A stretch of 64,000 nucleotides of DNA from positions 1-64,000 of the forward strand of contig JADLCX010000036.1 of assembly GCA_020846975.1 (NCBI GenBank), written 5' to 3'. Positions 8,542 to 15,996 of the stretch are shown piece by piece. This DNA comes from Phycisphaerales bacterium. Its GTDB lineage: Bacteria > Planctomycetota > Phycisphaerae > Phycisphaerales > UBA1924. How positions within the stretch are numbered: position 1 is the first letter of the stretch; each line of letters starts with the position of its first letter. A program made the position numbers and the translations under genes. The notes under the pieces were generated by a model that did no database searches, was not told the DNA's origin, and worked only from the letters and a program-made list of their open reading frames with translations.

Positions 8542-8550
8542 GGAAAAGTG
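8542..8550. repeat. Target-site duplication, right
   Basis: GGAAAAGTG, an exact copy of 7059-7067. Perfect identity suggests that the insertion is recent relative to local mutation. Confidence 0.85.
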
Positions 8551-8565
8551 AATGTTACTTTGAGA

Positions 8566-9813
8566 TCACTCTCCAATCAGTGCCGGTCCTCTTACAGTCG
8601 TCAAAAGCATCGGCTTGGTAATCGTCAGGTTTTCGGGATACGTTCCGCCCAAAAAGACAACTGTGCCGCCATCGGAAACGCCTCCCGAAGCGTGGTCGCC
8701 CAAGACTCCTGCGAAAGTGTCACTCGGATAATAGCGTGAACCTCGTAGAAAGTTCTCGGCGATGAAGGTGGAACTGTGGAGGAGGCTGTTGTTGACAGAT
8801 GCATCGACGTATCGCACTACGAAAGCTCGTGGTGTCGGCAGCACTTCCTCAGACCGGTTGGCTGGTCCGCTTGGATTCTCGCCTTCCTGCCCCCAACCAC
8901 CATTGAAAAACAACGCAAGGGAGCGCTCCACGTCTGGCTCTTCATCCCAAGAGCACAACGGAGCCCAGCGCTCTCCAAGATTCAGAATGTTAGCCGCTCG
9001 ATATGTCACACCATCGCCCCAAGCGAAGTTACAGTACTCTCCAGTTCCAGGGCAAGTTGGGCACGGCCACCACTCATGGCTGCCGGATTCCAGATAACAA
9101 TCCGGAATGCCATCAGCCGGCAGGTTACTACCCCATCGACAGCGGTCAGCCGCGCTGCTGCCATGCGGATCGTACACGATTGCGCGGAGCGAGTACGGAG
9201 GATTGGACTCCACATAGACATCTAGCCTTAACCAATCACCCTCGTGATCTAGACAGAATGGCGTCTCGTTCATTGGGAAAAACTGAAAATACTGCACGAG
9301 GATCGCACGCTCGCCAGCGTTGATAACCCGTCCACAACTGCGGTCAATGGCGCCGGCTACCTCGACGACATGAGCATACATTCCTACAGGCATGGGTCCC
9401 ATGCCGCCACGATCGGCGTCAAGAAGATCCAGTGCAAACGAGGTTTCACCCGGCATCTTTACTACGCTTGACCAAACGTCGGAAGCTAGGAAGCATCCAT
9501 CCAACGGTAACGGTCGAACGCGGCCTTGTAACACTAACAATGGGTCATTGGTCAGTTCTAAGCGCGAAAAAATAACATTGTTTTGGTTGCAATAATGAAG
9601 ATTTGAGCGTTGTACAAACCACGTAACAGTAGATGGCCAATGGCTCTCATCGCTATTGTAGTGCAGCACAGGTCGATGACGTTGGATGAGTTGTGCTTCA
9701 AGTGCGTCAGCAAGGCCATCCTCATCAAGATCCGCTGGATTGGCCGGTTGTCCCAGCGCGAGTGCTGTGAACGAGAGCAAGATAATCGCAATGACAGTTG
9801 GGTTGCGTTTCAT
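8566..9813 (-). CDS. Secreted protein resembling the Vps62 family
   Basis: A 415-aa protein with a clear signal peptide (KRNPTVIAIILLSFTALALG). The body contains IQRHRPVLHYNSDESHWPS and later CLDHEGDWLRLDVYV (H190-E-G-D-W194). These resemble the 'HRP...HPDE' and 'HxGDWE' patterns of Vps62-related proteins, whose biochemical role is poorly known. The C-terminus (GGTYPENLTITKP...TTVRGPALIG) looks like one rung of a parallel beta-helix. Base composition is visibly lower in GC than the flanking genes. The start codon overlaps the stop of the upstream gene (ATGA at 9810-9813), so the two are translationally coupled. Confidence 0.65.
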   Translation of the reverse strand: MKRNPTVIAIILLSFTALALGQPANPADLDEDGLADALEAQLIQRHRPVLHYNSDESHWPSTVTWFVQRSNLHYCNQNNVIFSRLELTNDPLLVLQGRVRPLPLDGCFLASDVWSSVVKMPGETSFALDLLDADRGGMGPMPVGMYAHVVEVAGAIDRSCGRVINAGERAILVQYFQFFPMNETPFCLDHEGDWLRLDVYVESNPPYSLRAIVYDPHGSSAADRCRWGSNLPADGIPDCYLESGSHEWWPCPTCPGTGEYCNFAWGDGVTYRAANILNLGERWAPLCSWDEEPDVERSLALFFNGGWGQEGENPSGPANRSEEVLPTPRAFVVRYVDASVNNSLLHSSTFIAENFLRGSRYYPSDTFAGVLGDHASGGVSDGGTVVFLGGTYPENLTITKPMLLTTVRGPALIGE

Positions 9814-11003
9814 TGAAGATTCACCAAGGCAAGGACCATGCCGGTTGCAGGATCAACTGGGGTCATCGCTTTGCCTATCACCGCACCATCACAGCGAGCC
9901 GCGTCCGTAGCGCGCATCGCATAGCCCGGCTTGACCGCCGAAGTGGTCAGACGATCGCCCGGCATGATGACGCCATTGGATTCTTCGGCGAATACCCAAA
10001 CGCGCCCGCTCATGGCAATAGGGAGTCGATCTGCACCGGGTGCGGTGTGCATGCAGCTCTCTTTACCCATTACCATTCCTGCAGGCAGGCCGTTTGCACC
10101 TGAATATACCCCAGCAACCTTCGTGTCGTACGCTTCGCCGGCTACGCGCAAGTGTCCGGGATGTGACGGATCGATTGACATCACCATTCCAGGTTGGGGC
10201 GTGACAGGTTGAGTGGGTGACGGCGGAAACGGCTCAGCCAGATCTGAGCCCCCGGTAATCTTCAAGACTCTGACCTGAGCGGTGCCGTTAACATCCAATC
10301 GTTCTTCCGGCGTCAATGTTCCGATGCCGACCCTGCCGTCTTCGTTGATCAGCATCCTCGTCGTTGGCGATGCACTGTTTTCGTTGGTAAGGAACTGAAT
10401 TCGTCCCCACTGCTCGTTGCTGTTTTCAAGCCTGATCTCGGCCTTGCTCCACCCGTCGTTCGAGACCCCCAGTCGCAGATAGCGGTCGGCGTCGTTACGA
10501 GCCACAATGTATGTGCCCCATAGGCCTACGGTTCGTTGTCCATCCGGCGGCATGACAGGCGATGCTTCCGGTGAGTCACAAATGGACACCGCCCCGCCGA
10601 TGCGAAGAATCCGGCCATCGATTTCCGAGACTCTCGCTGGGCCAATCTGCATCGCATACGGCACACTCGCTACCAGCGTTCGCGGCGACAACTCCGGCCC
10701 GGCGTTCACGCTGATGCCCATGTAGCGCGTCGATCCGTTGAAGACCGTGGGATCGACGGTGACGGGTACGCTGACGATGCCGTTCTGCACCGGCACGCCG
10801 TTGAGCGTGATGGGCGCGCCGATGGGGTTGCCGACAGTGAGGGCATCGTAGAACTGGATGGTGAGGTTGACGGGGCCGGCGGGGATGCCGTCGAGTTTGG
10901 CCTGGAGGGTGATGGTGTTGGTGCTGGTCTGAGCGGCGGCGGGGATGGCCGCGGCGGTGAGGAGGGCGAGGGCGGCGGCGGCTGGGAGGGCGAGGCGGGG
11001 CAT
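9810..11003 (-). CDS. Secreted tail-fibre-like protein, chimeric composition
   Basis: A 397-aa protein with a signal peptide ending in PAAAQ. The N-terminal domain (about 28-130; QAKLDGIPAGPVNLTIQFYD...TLVASVPYAMQIG) is a type common in secreted planctomycete proteins. The later part has GIGTLTPEERLDVNGTAQV, a pattern typical of tail-fibre and S74-peptidase-linked proteins, then a long C-terminal region (PGDRLTTSAVKPGYAMRA) typical of that group. Codons 1-100 are strongly GC-rich while the rest is markedly less so, suggesting a recombination joint near 10.7 kb. It is the first gene of a pair coupled to 8566-9813. Probable role: a trimeric surface or extracellular fibre. Confidence 0.6.
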   Translation of the reverse strand: MPRLALPAAAALALLTAAAIPAAAQTSTNTITLQAKLDGIPAGPVNLTIQFYDALTVGNPIGAPITLNGVPVQNGIVSVPVTVDPTVFNGSTRYMGISVNAGPELSPRTLVASVPYAMQIGPARVSEIDGRILRIGGAVSICDSPEASPVMPPDGQRTVGLWGTYIVARNDADRYLRLGVSNDGWSKAEIRLENSNEQWGRIQFLTNENSASPTTRMLINEDGRVGIGTLTPEERLDVNGTAQVRVLKITGGSDLAEPFPPSPTQPVTPQPGMVMSIDPSHPGHLRVAGEAYDTKVAGVYSGANGLPAGMVMGKESCMHTAPGADRLPIAMSGRVWVFAEESNGVIMPGDRLTTSAVKPGYAMRATDAARCDGAVIGKAMTPVDPATGMVLALVNLQ

Positions 11004-11032
11004 GGGGTGGCTCCGGGAGTTGTGCGCTTCTG

Positions 11033-11052
11033 TCGCCCGCTCCGCGGGCTGG
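11033..11052. repeat. 20-bp direct repeat containing a hairpin, copy 1
   Basis: The 20-mer TCGCCCGCTCCGCGGGCTGG occurs here, in the leader of the fibre-like gene, and again exactly at 11106-11125. Each copy folds as GCCCGC / GCGGGC with a 3-nt loop. Between them, 11075-11082 pairs with 11088-11095 in a further 8-bp GC stem. Confidence 0.6.
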
Positions 11053-11097
11053 TATGGCTTACAAGCGTCGTGAACCCGGCCCTCACGGGGCCGGGCC

Positions 11098-11138
11098 AGT
11101 GACTTTCGCCCGCTCCGCGGGCTGGGAGGAAAGTCACT
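11098..11138 (-). terminator. Strong hairpin after the small dockerin gene
   Basis: AGTGACTTTC (11098-11107) pairs perfectly with GAAAGTCACT (11129-11138). A second stem, GCCCGC/GCGGGC, lies inside. It begins 8 bp beyond the stop of the minus-strand gene ending at 11146, the expected place for a terminator, but lacks a long U-run. Confidence 0.55.
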
Positions 11139-11145
11139 CAGTCAG

Positions 11146-11520
11146 TCAGCAGCCTGTGAAGTAGGCGGCAAGGTAGTCGAAGATGTCCTGGACGCTGATG
11201 GCGCCGCTGTTGTTGAAATCGGCGCGGGGGTCGTTGGAGAAGTACGCGGCGAGGAAATCGAAGATGTCCTGAACGCTGACCGCGCCGGAGTTGTTGAAGT
11301 CGGCCGCACATCCGCCATTGCCTGCGGCGTGCCAGAAGCCGAGGCGGGCGGTGATGGGCGGGCTCGCGGTGAGGCCGATGACAGGCTGGCCGATGGAGAG
11401 GTGCATCGTCACCGGGCCGCTGGAGGCGATCGATCCTCCGCTGGAGAGAAGGATGGTGTCGGCGGGCGCGAGGGAACAGAAGCACACGAGAAGCACCGAG
11501 GTGGCGAGGGTGCGCTGCAT
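11146..11520 (-). CDS. Small secreted protein with two dockerin repeats
   Basis: A 124-aa protein with a signal peptide (LATSVLLVCFCSLAPAD), a short beta-rich domain (about 22-68, ITARLGFWHA) and two tandem dockerin-type EF-hand-like repeats. The repeats are ADFNNSGAVSVQDIFDFLAA and ADFNNSGAISVQDIFDYLAA, with the tail ending in FTGC. The repeats occupy nearly half the chain, so this is close to a minimal carrier of the tail. In the GC-type dockerin family the tail is thought to anchor exported proteins; the receptor is unknown. Confidence 0.8.
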   Translation of the reverse strand: MQRTLATSVLLVCFCSLAPADTILLSSGGSIASSGPVTMHLSIGQPVIGLTASPPITARLGFWHAAGNGGCAADFNNSGAVSVQDIFDFLAAYFSNDPRADFNNSGAISVQDIFDYLAAYFTGC

Positions 11521-11647
11521 TGGCCGTTCCTTCGAGCGTTGAGACTACCGTGAACGGCCCAGACTGTCAAGAGTGGACGTCGGGATGGTTGTGTGACGAA
11601 TCTGCCCTGTTTGAGTGAACGCGGGATGATCTGTCGAAACGCAGAAA

Positions 11648-11787
11648 CGCGAATCGAGCGGACGCTGCGGGAGTTCAAGGTGGAGCCGATCAAGACGACG
11701 ATCGGGCTGCACGGGCGGTTGATGGCGGACTCGGGGTTTGCGCAGGGCGGGGTGGATATTCACTATTTGGAGAGGTCGTTGAAGTGA
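11648..11787 (+). pseudogene. accC: Truncated second copy of the accC 3' end
   Basis: 140 bp aligning without gaps to 6901-7040, 14 mismatches (90% identity), and keeping the accC frame to a stop. The translation has LREFKVEPIKTTIGLH, RLMADSGF and QGGVDIHYLER as in the real gene. The open frame extends back to 11593, but nothing upstream of 11648 resembles AccC and the ATP-grasp core is absent, so it cannot be a carboxylase. It is followed directly by a terminator hairpin. Together with the intact copy it brackets a 4.6-kb island. Confidence 0.85.
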
Positions 11788-11819
11788 GGGGGGATCAGGC
11801 CTTCCGCCGCGATCCCCCC
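11788..11819. terminator. Bidirectional terminator after the accC fragment
   Basis: GGGGGGATC (11788-11796) pairs perfectly with GATCCCCCC (11811-11819) around a 14-nt loop. It starts at the first base after the accC-copy stop and lies 9 bp from the stop of the converging gene at 11829. The intact accC has no comparable hairpin, so this may be the original accC terminator. Confidence 0.65.
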
Positions 11820-11828
11820 GGCCTCCGC

Positions 11829-13376
11829 TCATGGACAACCTCCGAAGTAGGCAGCGAGGAAGTCGAAGATGTCCTGAACGCTGACGCCGTTGGGGGCACC
11901 GGGGCCGGGGGTGCTGTCGTTGGTGTTGGCGCAGGCGTTGCCGGAGAAATAGCCCCCGAGGAAGTCGAAGATGTCCTGCACCGAGATGCCTCCGGGGGCT
12001 CCGGGGCCGGGGGCCGACTTGTTGTAGTTGCCGCGGCAGCAGGGATTCGTGATGCTGAAGGGCGTGCACGCGGTTCCTGTGCCGGAGAACGTGCGATTCA
12101 GACCCGCGCAGGCGGCGGCGGTGGAGAGGGTGCAGCTCGAGCCGCAGCAGCACGCGCCGGTCGGTTGAGGGCAGGGGTTGGGCGTGCACGATGCACCGGA
12201 GGTCCAGGGGGATGCCGCGGGGCAGGCGGGGGCGGTGGTGACCGAGCAGGCGCCGTCGGGCGCGCAGCACGAGCCGGTGGGCAGCGAGCAGGGATTGGGC
12301 GTGCAGTAGGCTCCGCCCGGCGTGAACGCGCTCGGTGCGGTGCAAGTCGCCGAATCGGTGAGCGTGCAGGCGGCGCCGTTGCAGCAGACCCCGAGCGGGT
12401 TGTTGTTGATGACGATGATCGCGATCGCGCCCGTCAGGGCGTTGAAGCCGCGGACTCGGACGAGATAGGTTGTGCCGGCGGTGAGCGTGACGGCGGGGAT
12501 GCGCGAGTGCAGGCTGTTTGACGGGCAGGGCGTGTTCGATGATGAATCGTCGTTGCACCCCCCCACGACCGAAACCGGCGCGCCGCAGCCACCCGAGTAG
12601 ACCTCCAGGACGGTGTCGAACGTGCTGCCGCAGGTGTTGACTTGATACGAACCGGTCGCGGCGGGCGTGAACTTCCACCAGACGGTGGTGGTGTTTGCGA
12701 CGCCGCCGCAGGTTCCGTTCGGACCGTCGGCCGATGAGCCGCAGTTGACGCCCGTGGCCGGCGCGCCCAGAGCGAGCGCGATCGCGTTGGCGCAGGCGTC
12801 GTTGGGCGGGACCGCGCACGGATCAGGAACACACGCGCCGGCGCGTGTCCATGCGCCGGTGCATCCGGCCTGGGTGGTGATCGAGCATGTTCCGGTGCAG
12901 GCGCAGCAGGAGCCGACGAGCGCCGGGCAGGGGTTGGGAGTGCAGACGCCGATCGCGGACCAGATTGCCGGTGCGGCGCAGTTGGCCTGGGTGGTGGTGG
13001 TGCAGGCCGCGCCGTTGCAGCAGGAGCCTTTGCACGTGCCACCGGGCGCGCCGAGCACGGCCCCGCCGTATTCGTAGGTGAAGCCCATGGCGACGAAGTT
13101 GATGACATCGGCGGGCTTGACATGCACGCCGCCGTGGAAGTCTCTGAGACCCCAAGCACCGGTTTCGCCGGCACCCTCGTCCATGGGGTCGTTGAGGTCG
13201 TGGTTGGCGTTGGCGGCGACAGTCCTGTCGTAGTCGTAGAAGGTGGCGATGGTGCCGTCGTTCTTTTCGCACTCCCAGCGGGCCCAGCACAGGTCGATGA
13301 AGGAGTGGAGCAGCCAGAAGACGGGGTCGCTCTCGCCGCTTGACTTCCGACGGGTCTTCATAGATGGCAACGGCAT
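11829..13376 (-). CDS. Tyrosinase CuB remnant fused to PPC-like, Cys-rich and dockerin domains
   Basis: About 515 aa from the ATG at 13376 (13361 is an alternative; neither gives a signal peptide). Near the N-terminus, SDPVFWLLHSFIDLCWARWE matches the CuB end of tyrosinases (DPxFWLHHxxIDxxWAxW). One His of the usual HH pair is Leu, and the whole CuA half is missing. Then come Cys-rich GSCC repeats, a PPC-like beta domain (NDACANAIAL...VWWKFTPAATGSYQVNTCGS), more GVCC/GSCC/GACC repeats, and two dockerin repeats ending FDFLAAYFGGCP. Probably the 3' part of a once larger secreted oxidase. It might lack export and activity, or a frameshift may hide the true start. Confidence 0.6.
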   Translation of the reverse strand: MPLPSMKTRRKSSGESDPVFWLLHSFIDLCWARWECEKNDGTIATFYDYDRTVAANANHDLNDPMDEGAGETGAWGLRDFHGGVHVKPADVINFVAMGFTYEYGGAVLGAPGGTCKGSCCNGAACTTTTQANCAAPAIWSAIGVCTPNPCPALVGSCCACTGTCSITTQAGCTGAWTRAGACVPDPCAVPPNDACANAIALALGAPATGVNCGSSADGPNGTCGGVANTTTVWWKFTPAATGSYQVNTCGSTFDTVLEVYSGGCGAPVSVVGGCNDDSSSNTPCPSNSLHSRIPAVTLTAGTTYLVRVRGFNALTGAIAIIVINNNPLGVCCNGAACTLTDSATCTAPSAFTPGGAYCTPNPCSLPTGSCCAPDGACSVTTAPACPAASPWTSGASCTPNPCPQPTGACCCGSSCTLSTAAACAGLNRTFSGTGTACTPFSITNPCCRGNYNKSAPGPGAPGGISVQDIFDFLGGYFSGNACANTNDSTPGPGAPNGVSVQDIFDFLAAYFGGCP

Positions 13377-13629
13377 CGCCCGTGACAACTTCCAATGTGG
13401 ACTGCCCTGATTGGGTGGAGGCTCGGCGTGGAAAAGCCGCGTGATACGTGTGAGCAGGTAGCGGCACACATGTCCTTCCCCCAAATGGGGAGTATTGCGG
13501 CGTCGCGAGTTGACGATGCTGCGACCTGAGGCGATTCGCGAGCGGAAAGTGTCAGAGTTGGTCAGTCTGTACGCATCCGGGATACCGGCCGCGATGGGAT
13601 GCTGGAGAGCGGCCACGATTGGAGGTTCC

Positions 13630-15348
13630 ATGGAACGGTTGGCACAAGTCTGGACGCGGTGTACACGGACAGTGGTGGCTGGGGCGGTGGTACTCGCCGG
13701 GATCGCCGCGGCGCCGGCGGCGGGACCGCCGTGTGATCGGATCGACTTCGAGGACCGGCCGCCGAACGAGGTGTTTACGGGCGCGACGCAGCCGTACCAG
13801 GCGAGCAAGGGCGTGACGTTTACGGGCGGGTGTCCGCCGTGGACGCCCGCGGGTCCGAGCGTGCTGAATCAGAACCAGTTCTCGCAGCAGTACCTCGTGC
13901 CGCCATCGGGGAACCAAGTGCTGGGGAGCCCGCATGGAGACCCGCTGGGTGATTGCTGCATGACGATCCGCTGGACGACGTTGCAGAAGCACGTGAAGAT
14001 TCACGTCGCGGCGGACCCGCTCGGCACGAACATACCGGTGACACTGCAGGTGACGGCGCGGAACTGCGCCGGGGCGATCCTCGCGACGAAAGTCGTGACA
14101 TCGTCGAAGATCACGACTCCGGGCACGCCAAGCCCGCAACTGGTGTGGAGCGCGGCGGAGTTCAACCGGAGCTTGTGCGACATCTGCGAGGTGCGGGTTT
14201 GCACCGTCGCGGGGCAACAGGTGTTCGGCTTCTTCATTGATGATGTGGAGTGGGGCATGGACGACACTTTTCCCAACGGCGTGTTCATCACGAACCCGCC
14301 GGAGCGGGCCTGCATCTGCGACGGCCTGCTGCAGGTGACGGGGCAGGTGTGCGATGACGATACATGCGGGGGGATGCTCGGGGAGCTGCTGATCCGCCCG
14401 ATCGTGAGCGGGGCGACGAGCACTTCGGGGATGCCGCCGTGGACACTGCTGAACACGACGACGCAGAACATCTGCACGACACAAACGCTGTACAACGCGT
14501 CGCTGAATCCAGTTACTTTCCCGGAAGGGGAGTACCTGCTGCGGCTGCAGGGGACCAACGCCTGCCGCATGAAGTCGGTCGATGAGCGGGTGATCAAGAT
14601 CGATCACAACCCGCCGGTGCTCTCGATCAACTGCCCGTCGCAGGGCGCGCTAATCTCGACGCGGTGTGACCCGTTGATCATCAGCGGATCGGTGTCGGAC
14701 CTCTGCCAGGCATCGTGGTCGATCGGTATCTCGACGCCGATGATCTCGATCCCGCTGGCCTCGGGATTGACACCGGCGAACGGAGGATCGGCGGGCGTGG
14801 GCGCCTCGTTCTCGGCATCGCAGGACGGCTTGCACACGATTCAGCTCTCGGCGCAGGATTCGTGCGGTCACTTCTCGCTGACTTCGGTATCGTTCACGAT
14901 CGACAACACGCCTCCGGTCGCGCTGATCACGAGCCCCGCGGCGTGCTCGTGCATGTGCCCGGGGTTCGCGTACCAGATCCTGGGTCGGGCGTTCGATACG
15001 AACATCCTGAACTGGGAACTTGCGTACTTCGATGTGATCACGGGCACGTGGCCGACGATCGCCTCAGGGACGAGCAACGTGGGTACGCCCTCGACCAGCG
15101 CGCTGCTGACGAACTGGACGGTCCCCGCGACGGTGCGGCCGTGCTGCTCGATGCTGAGGCTGACGGTACGGGACCGGACCGTGCCGAGGACGTGCGGGCA
15201 ACCGACGCCGGGTGATCCGTACTGCAACACGACGGTGTACTACCACCCGGTGCGTTTGCAGCAGTGCCCGGACTACAACCACAGCGGAACGGTGACGGTG
15301 CAGGATCTGTTTGACTTCCTCGCGGCGTACTTTGCGGGCTGCCCGTGA
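13630..15348 (+). CDS. Secreted Ig-like multidomain protein with dockerin tail
   Basis: A 572-aa protein. The start at 13630 is set by GGAGG five bases upstream and by the signal peptide (AQVWTRCTRTVVAGAVVLAG) beginning there. The first 190 residues form a Cys-containing beta-rich domain (CDRIDFEDRPPNEVFTGATQ). Then follow several Ig-like or fibronectin-like stretches with HTIQLSAQDSCGHFSLTSVS and FTIDNTPPVALITSP. The single C-terminal dockerin repeat reads YNHSGTVTVQDLFDFLAAYF and ends AGCP. Likely exported and surface-associated; no catalytic motif is seen. Confidence 0.72.
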   Translation: MERLAQVWTRCTRTVVAGAVVLAGIAAAPAAGPPCDRIDFEDRPPNEVFTGATQPYQASKGVTFTGGCPPWTPAGPSVLNQNQFSQQYLVPPSGNQVLGSPHGDPLGDCCMTIRWTTLQKHVKIHVAADPLGTNIPVTLQVTARNCAGAILATKVVTSSKITTPGTPSPQLVWSAAEFNRSLCDICEVRVCTVAGQQVFGFFIDDVEWGMDDTFPNGVFITNPPERACICDGLLQVTGQVCDDDTCGGMLGELLIRPIVSGATSTSGMPPWTLLNTTTQNICTTQTLYNASLNPVTFPEGEYLLRLQGTNACRMKSVDERVIKIDHNPPVLSINCPSQGALISTRCDPLIISGSVSDLCQASWSIGISTPMISIPLASGLTPANGGSAGVGASFSASQDGLHTIQLSAQDSCGHFSLTSVSFTIDNTPPVALITSPAACSCMCPGFAYQILGRAFDTNILNWELAYFDVITGTWPTIASGTSNVGTPSTSALLTNWTVPATVRPCCSMLRLTVRDRTVPRTCGQPTPGDPYCNTTVYYHPVRLQQCPDYNHSGTVTVQDLFDFLAAYFAGCP

Positions 15349-15382
15349 TGCATGTTTGGAGTTGAGCGATGTTGAATGGACG

Positions 15383-15406
15383 CCGGGCGGTTACTCGACC
15401 GCCCGG
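15383..15406. terminator. Hairpin between converging genes
   Basis: CCGGGCGG (15383-15390) pairs with CCGCCCGG (15399-15406) over an 8-nt loop, followed by TTGTCATT. It sits between the stops of the genes ending at 15348 and 15410 and can serve both strands. Confidence 0.65.
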
Positions 15407-15409
15407 TTG

Positions 15410-15772
15410 TCATTCCGGCGGCGGGGCAGTCGAGCGGGCGCGGCGGTTGGATGGCGCGAGCTCGACACCGCGCTCGGAGAGGAGCTTGCGCCAGGCCTGG
15501 GCGACGGGTTCACCTCGCTCGGTGAAGCGGCCGCCTTCGGCGCAGCGGATCATGGCGGCGACATCATCGGCGGAGAAGACCCAGGTGAGGCCGCCGTGGG
15601 AGGGGCCTTTGACGCGGGCGGCCTTGCGGATGAGGTCGAAGGTTTTGGGGGAGAGGCCGGGGCGGCGGCCACCTCCTCCCGATTCGGAGACATCGACGGC
15701 GGCCATGAGTTCCTGCTTGGTCCAGCCGGCGGTGGGGTTGTTGGTGGATGAGGAGTTCTGGCCGCGTCGCAT
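15410..15772 (-). CDS. Small putative DNA-binding protein
   Basis: A 120-aa protein whose middle part looks like a winged or MerR-like helical domain: GWTKQELMAAVDVSES, then SPKTFDLIRKAARVKGP and WVFSADDVAAMIRCAE. A tail follows that continues AWRKLLSERGVEL. I infer a helix-turn-helix fold from the 'choose, recognise, read' helix spacing; no exact family is recognised. The ATG at 15772 (MRRGQNSS) was chosen because the frame upstream is Pro/Ser-rich and unconserved in character. The gene stands alone between two oppositely oriented genes. Confidence 0.55.
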   Translation of the reverse strand: MRRGQNSSSTNNPTAGWTKQELMAAVDVSESGGGGRRPGLSPKTFDLIRKAARVKGPSHGGLTWVFSADDVAAMIRCAEGGRFTERGEPVAQAWRKLLSERGVELAPSNRRARSTAPPPE

Positions 15773-15938
15773 GGAGCATGGTTGGAGGGGTGAGGCCTTG
15801 ACGGTCGGTGCAAGGGCCCCTGATCCTTGCGATGCCTGGGGGTCGGGACGTTTGGGGTGCAACGGAGATGCGGAGGATCGGGTAGGCTGGGGTACGGATG
15901 CGCGAGGTTGTGGGAACACGTCGGGCCGGGGGAGGATG

Positions 15939-15968
15939 CACGGCTTGGCTCAGAGCAGCCAAGCCGTG
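15939..15968. repeat. Perfect 12-bp hairpin upstream of the NHL lipoprotein gene
   Basis: CACGGCTTGGCT (15939-15950) pairs with AGCCAAGCCGTG (15957-15968) around CAGAGC. It lies 28 bp before the lipoprotein start. It could attenuate transcription, terminate read-through or be a dispersed palindromic repeat. Confidence 0.6.
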
Positions 15969-15996
15969 GCACGCCCGGCAGGCCCCTTCCTGCTCC

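Noticed and set aside
7068-8550. The IS element as a disruption of a gene
   Set aside because: After removal the flanks join the accC spacer to the intact 3' end of the minus-strand gene at 8566; no split frame is seen.
8566-11003. A prophage or tail-fibre operon
   Set aside because: Both proteins have signal peptides, and no capsid, terminase, integrase or lysis genes are present.
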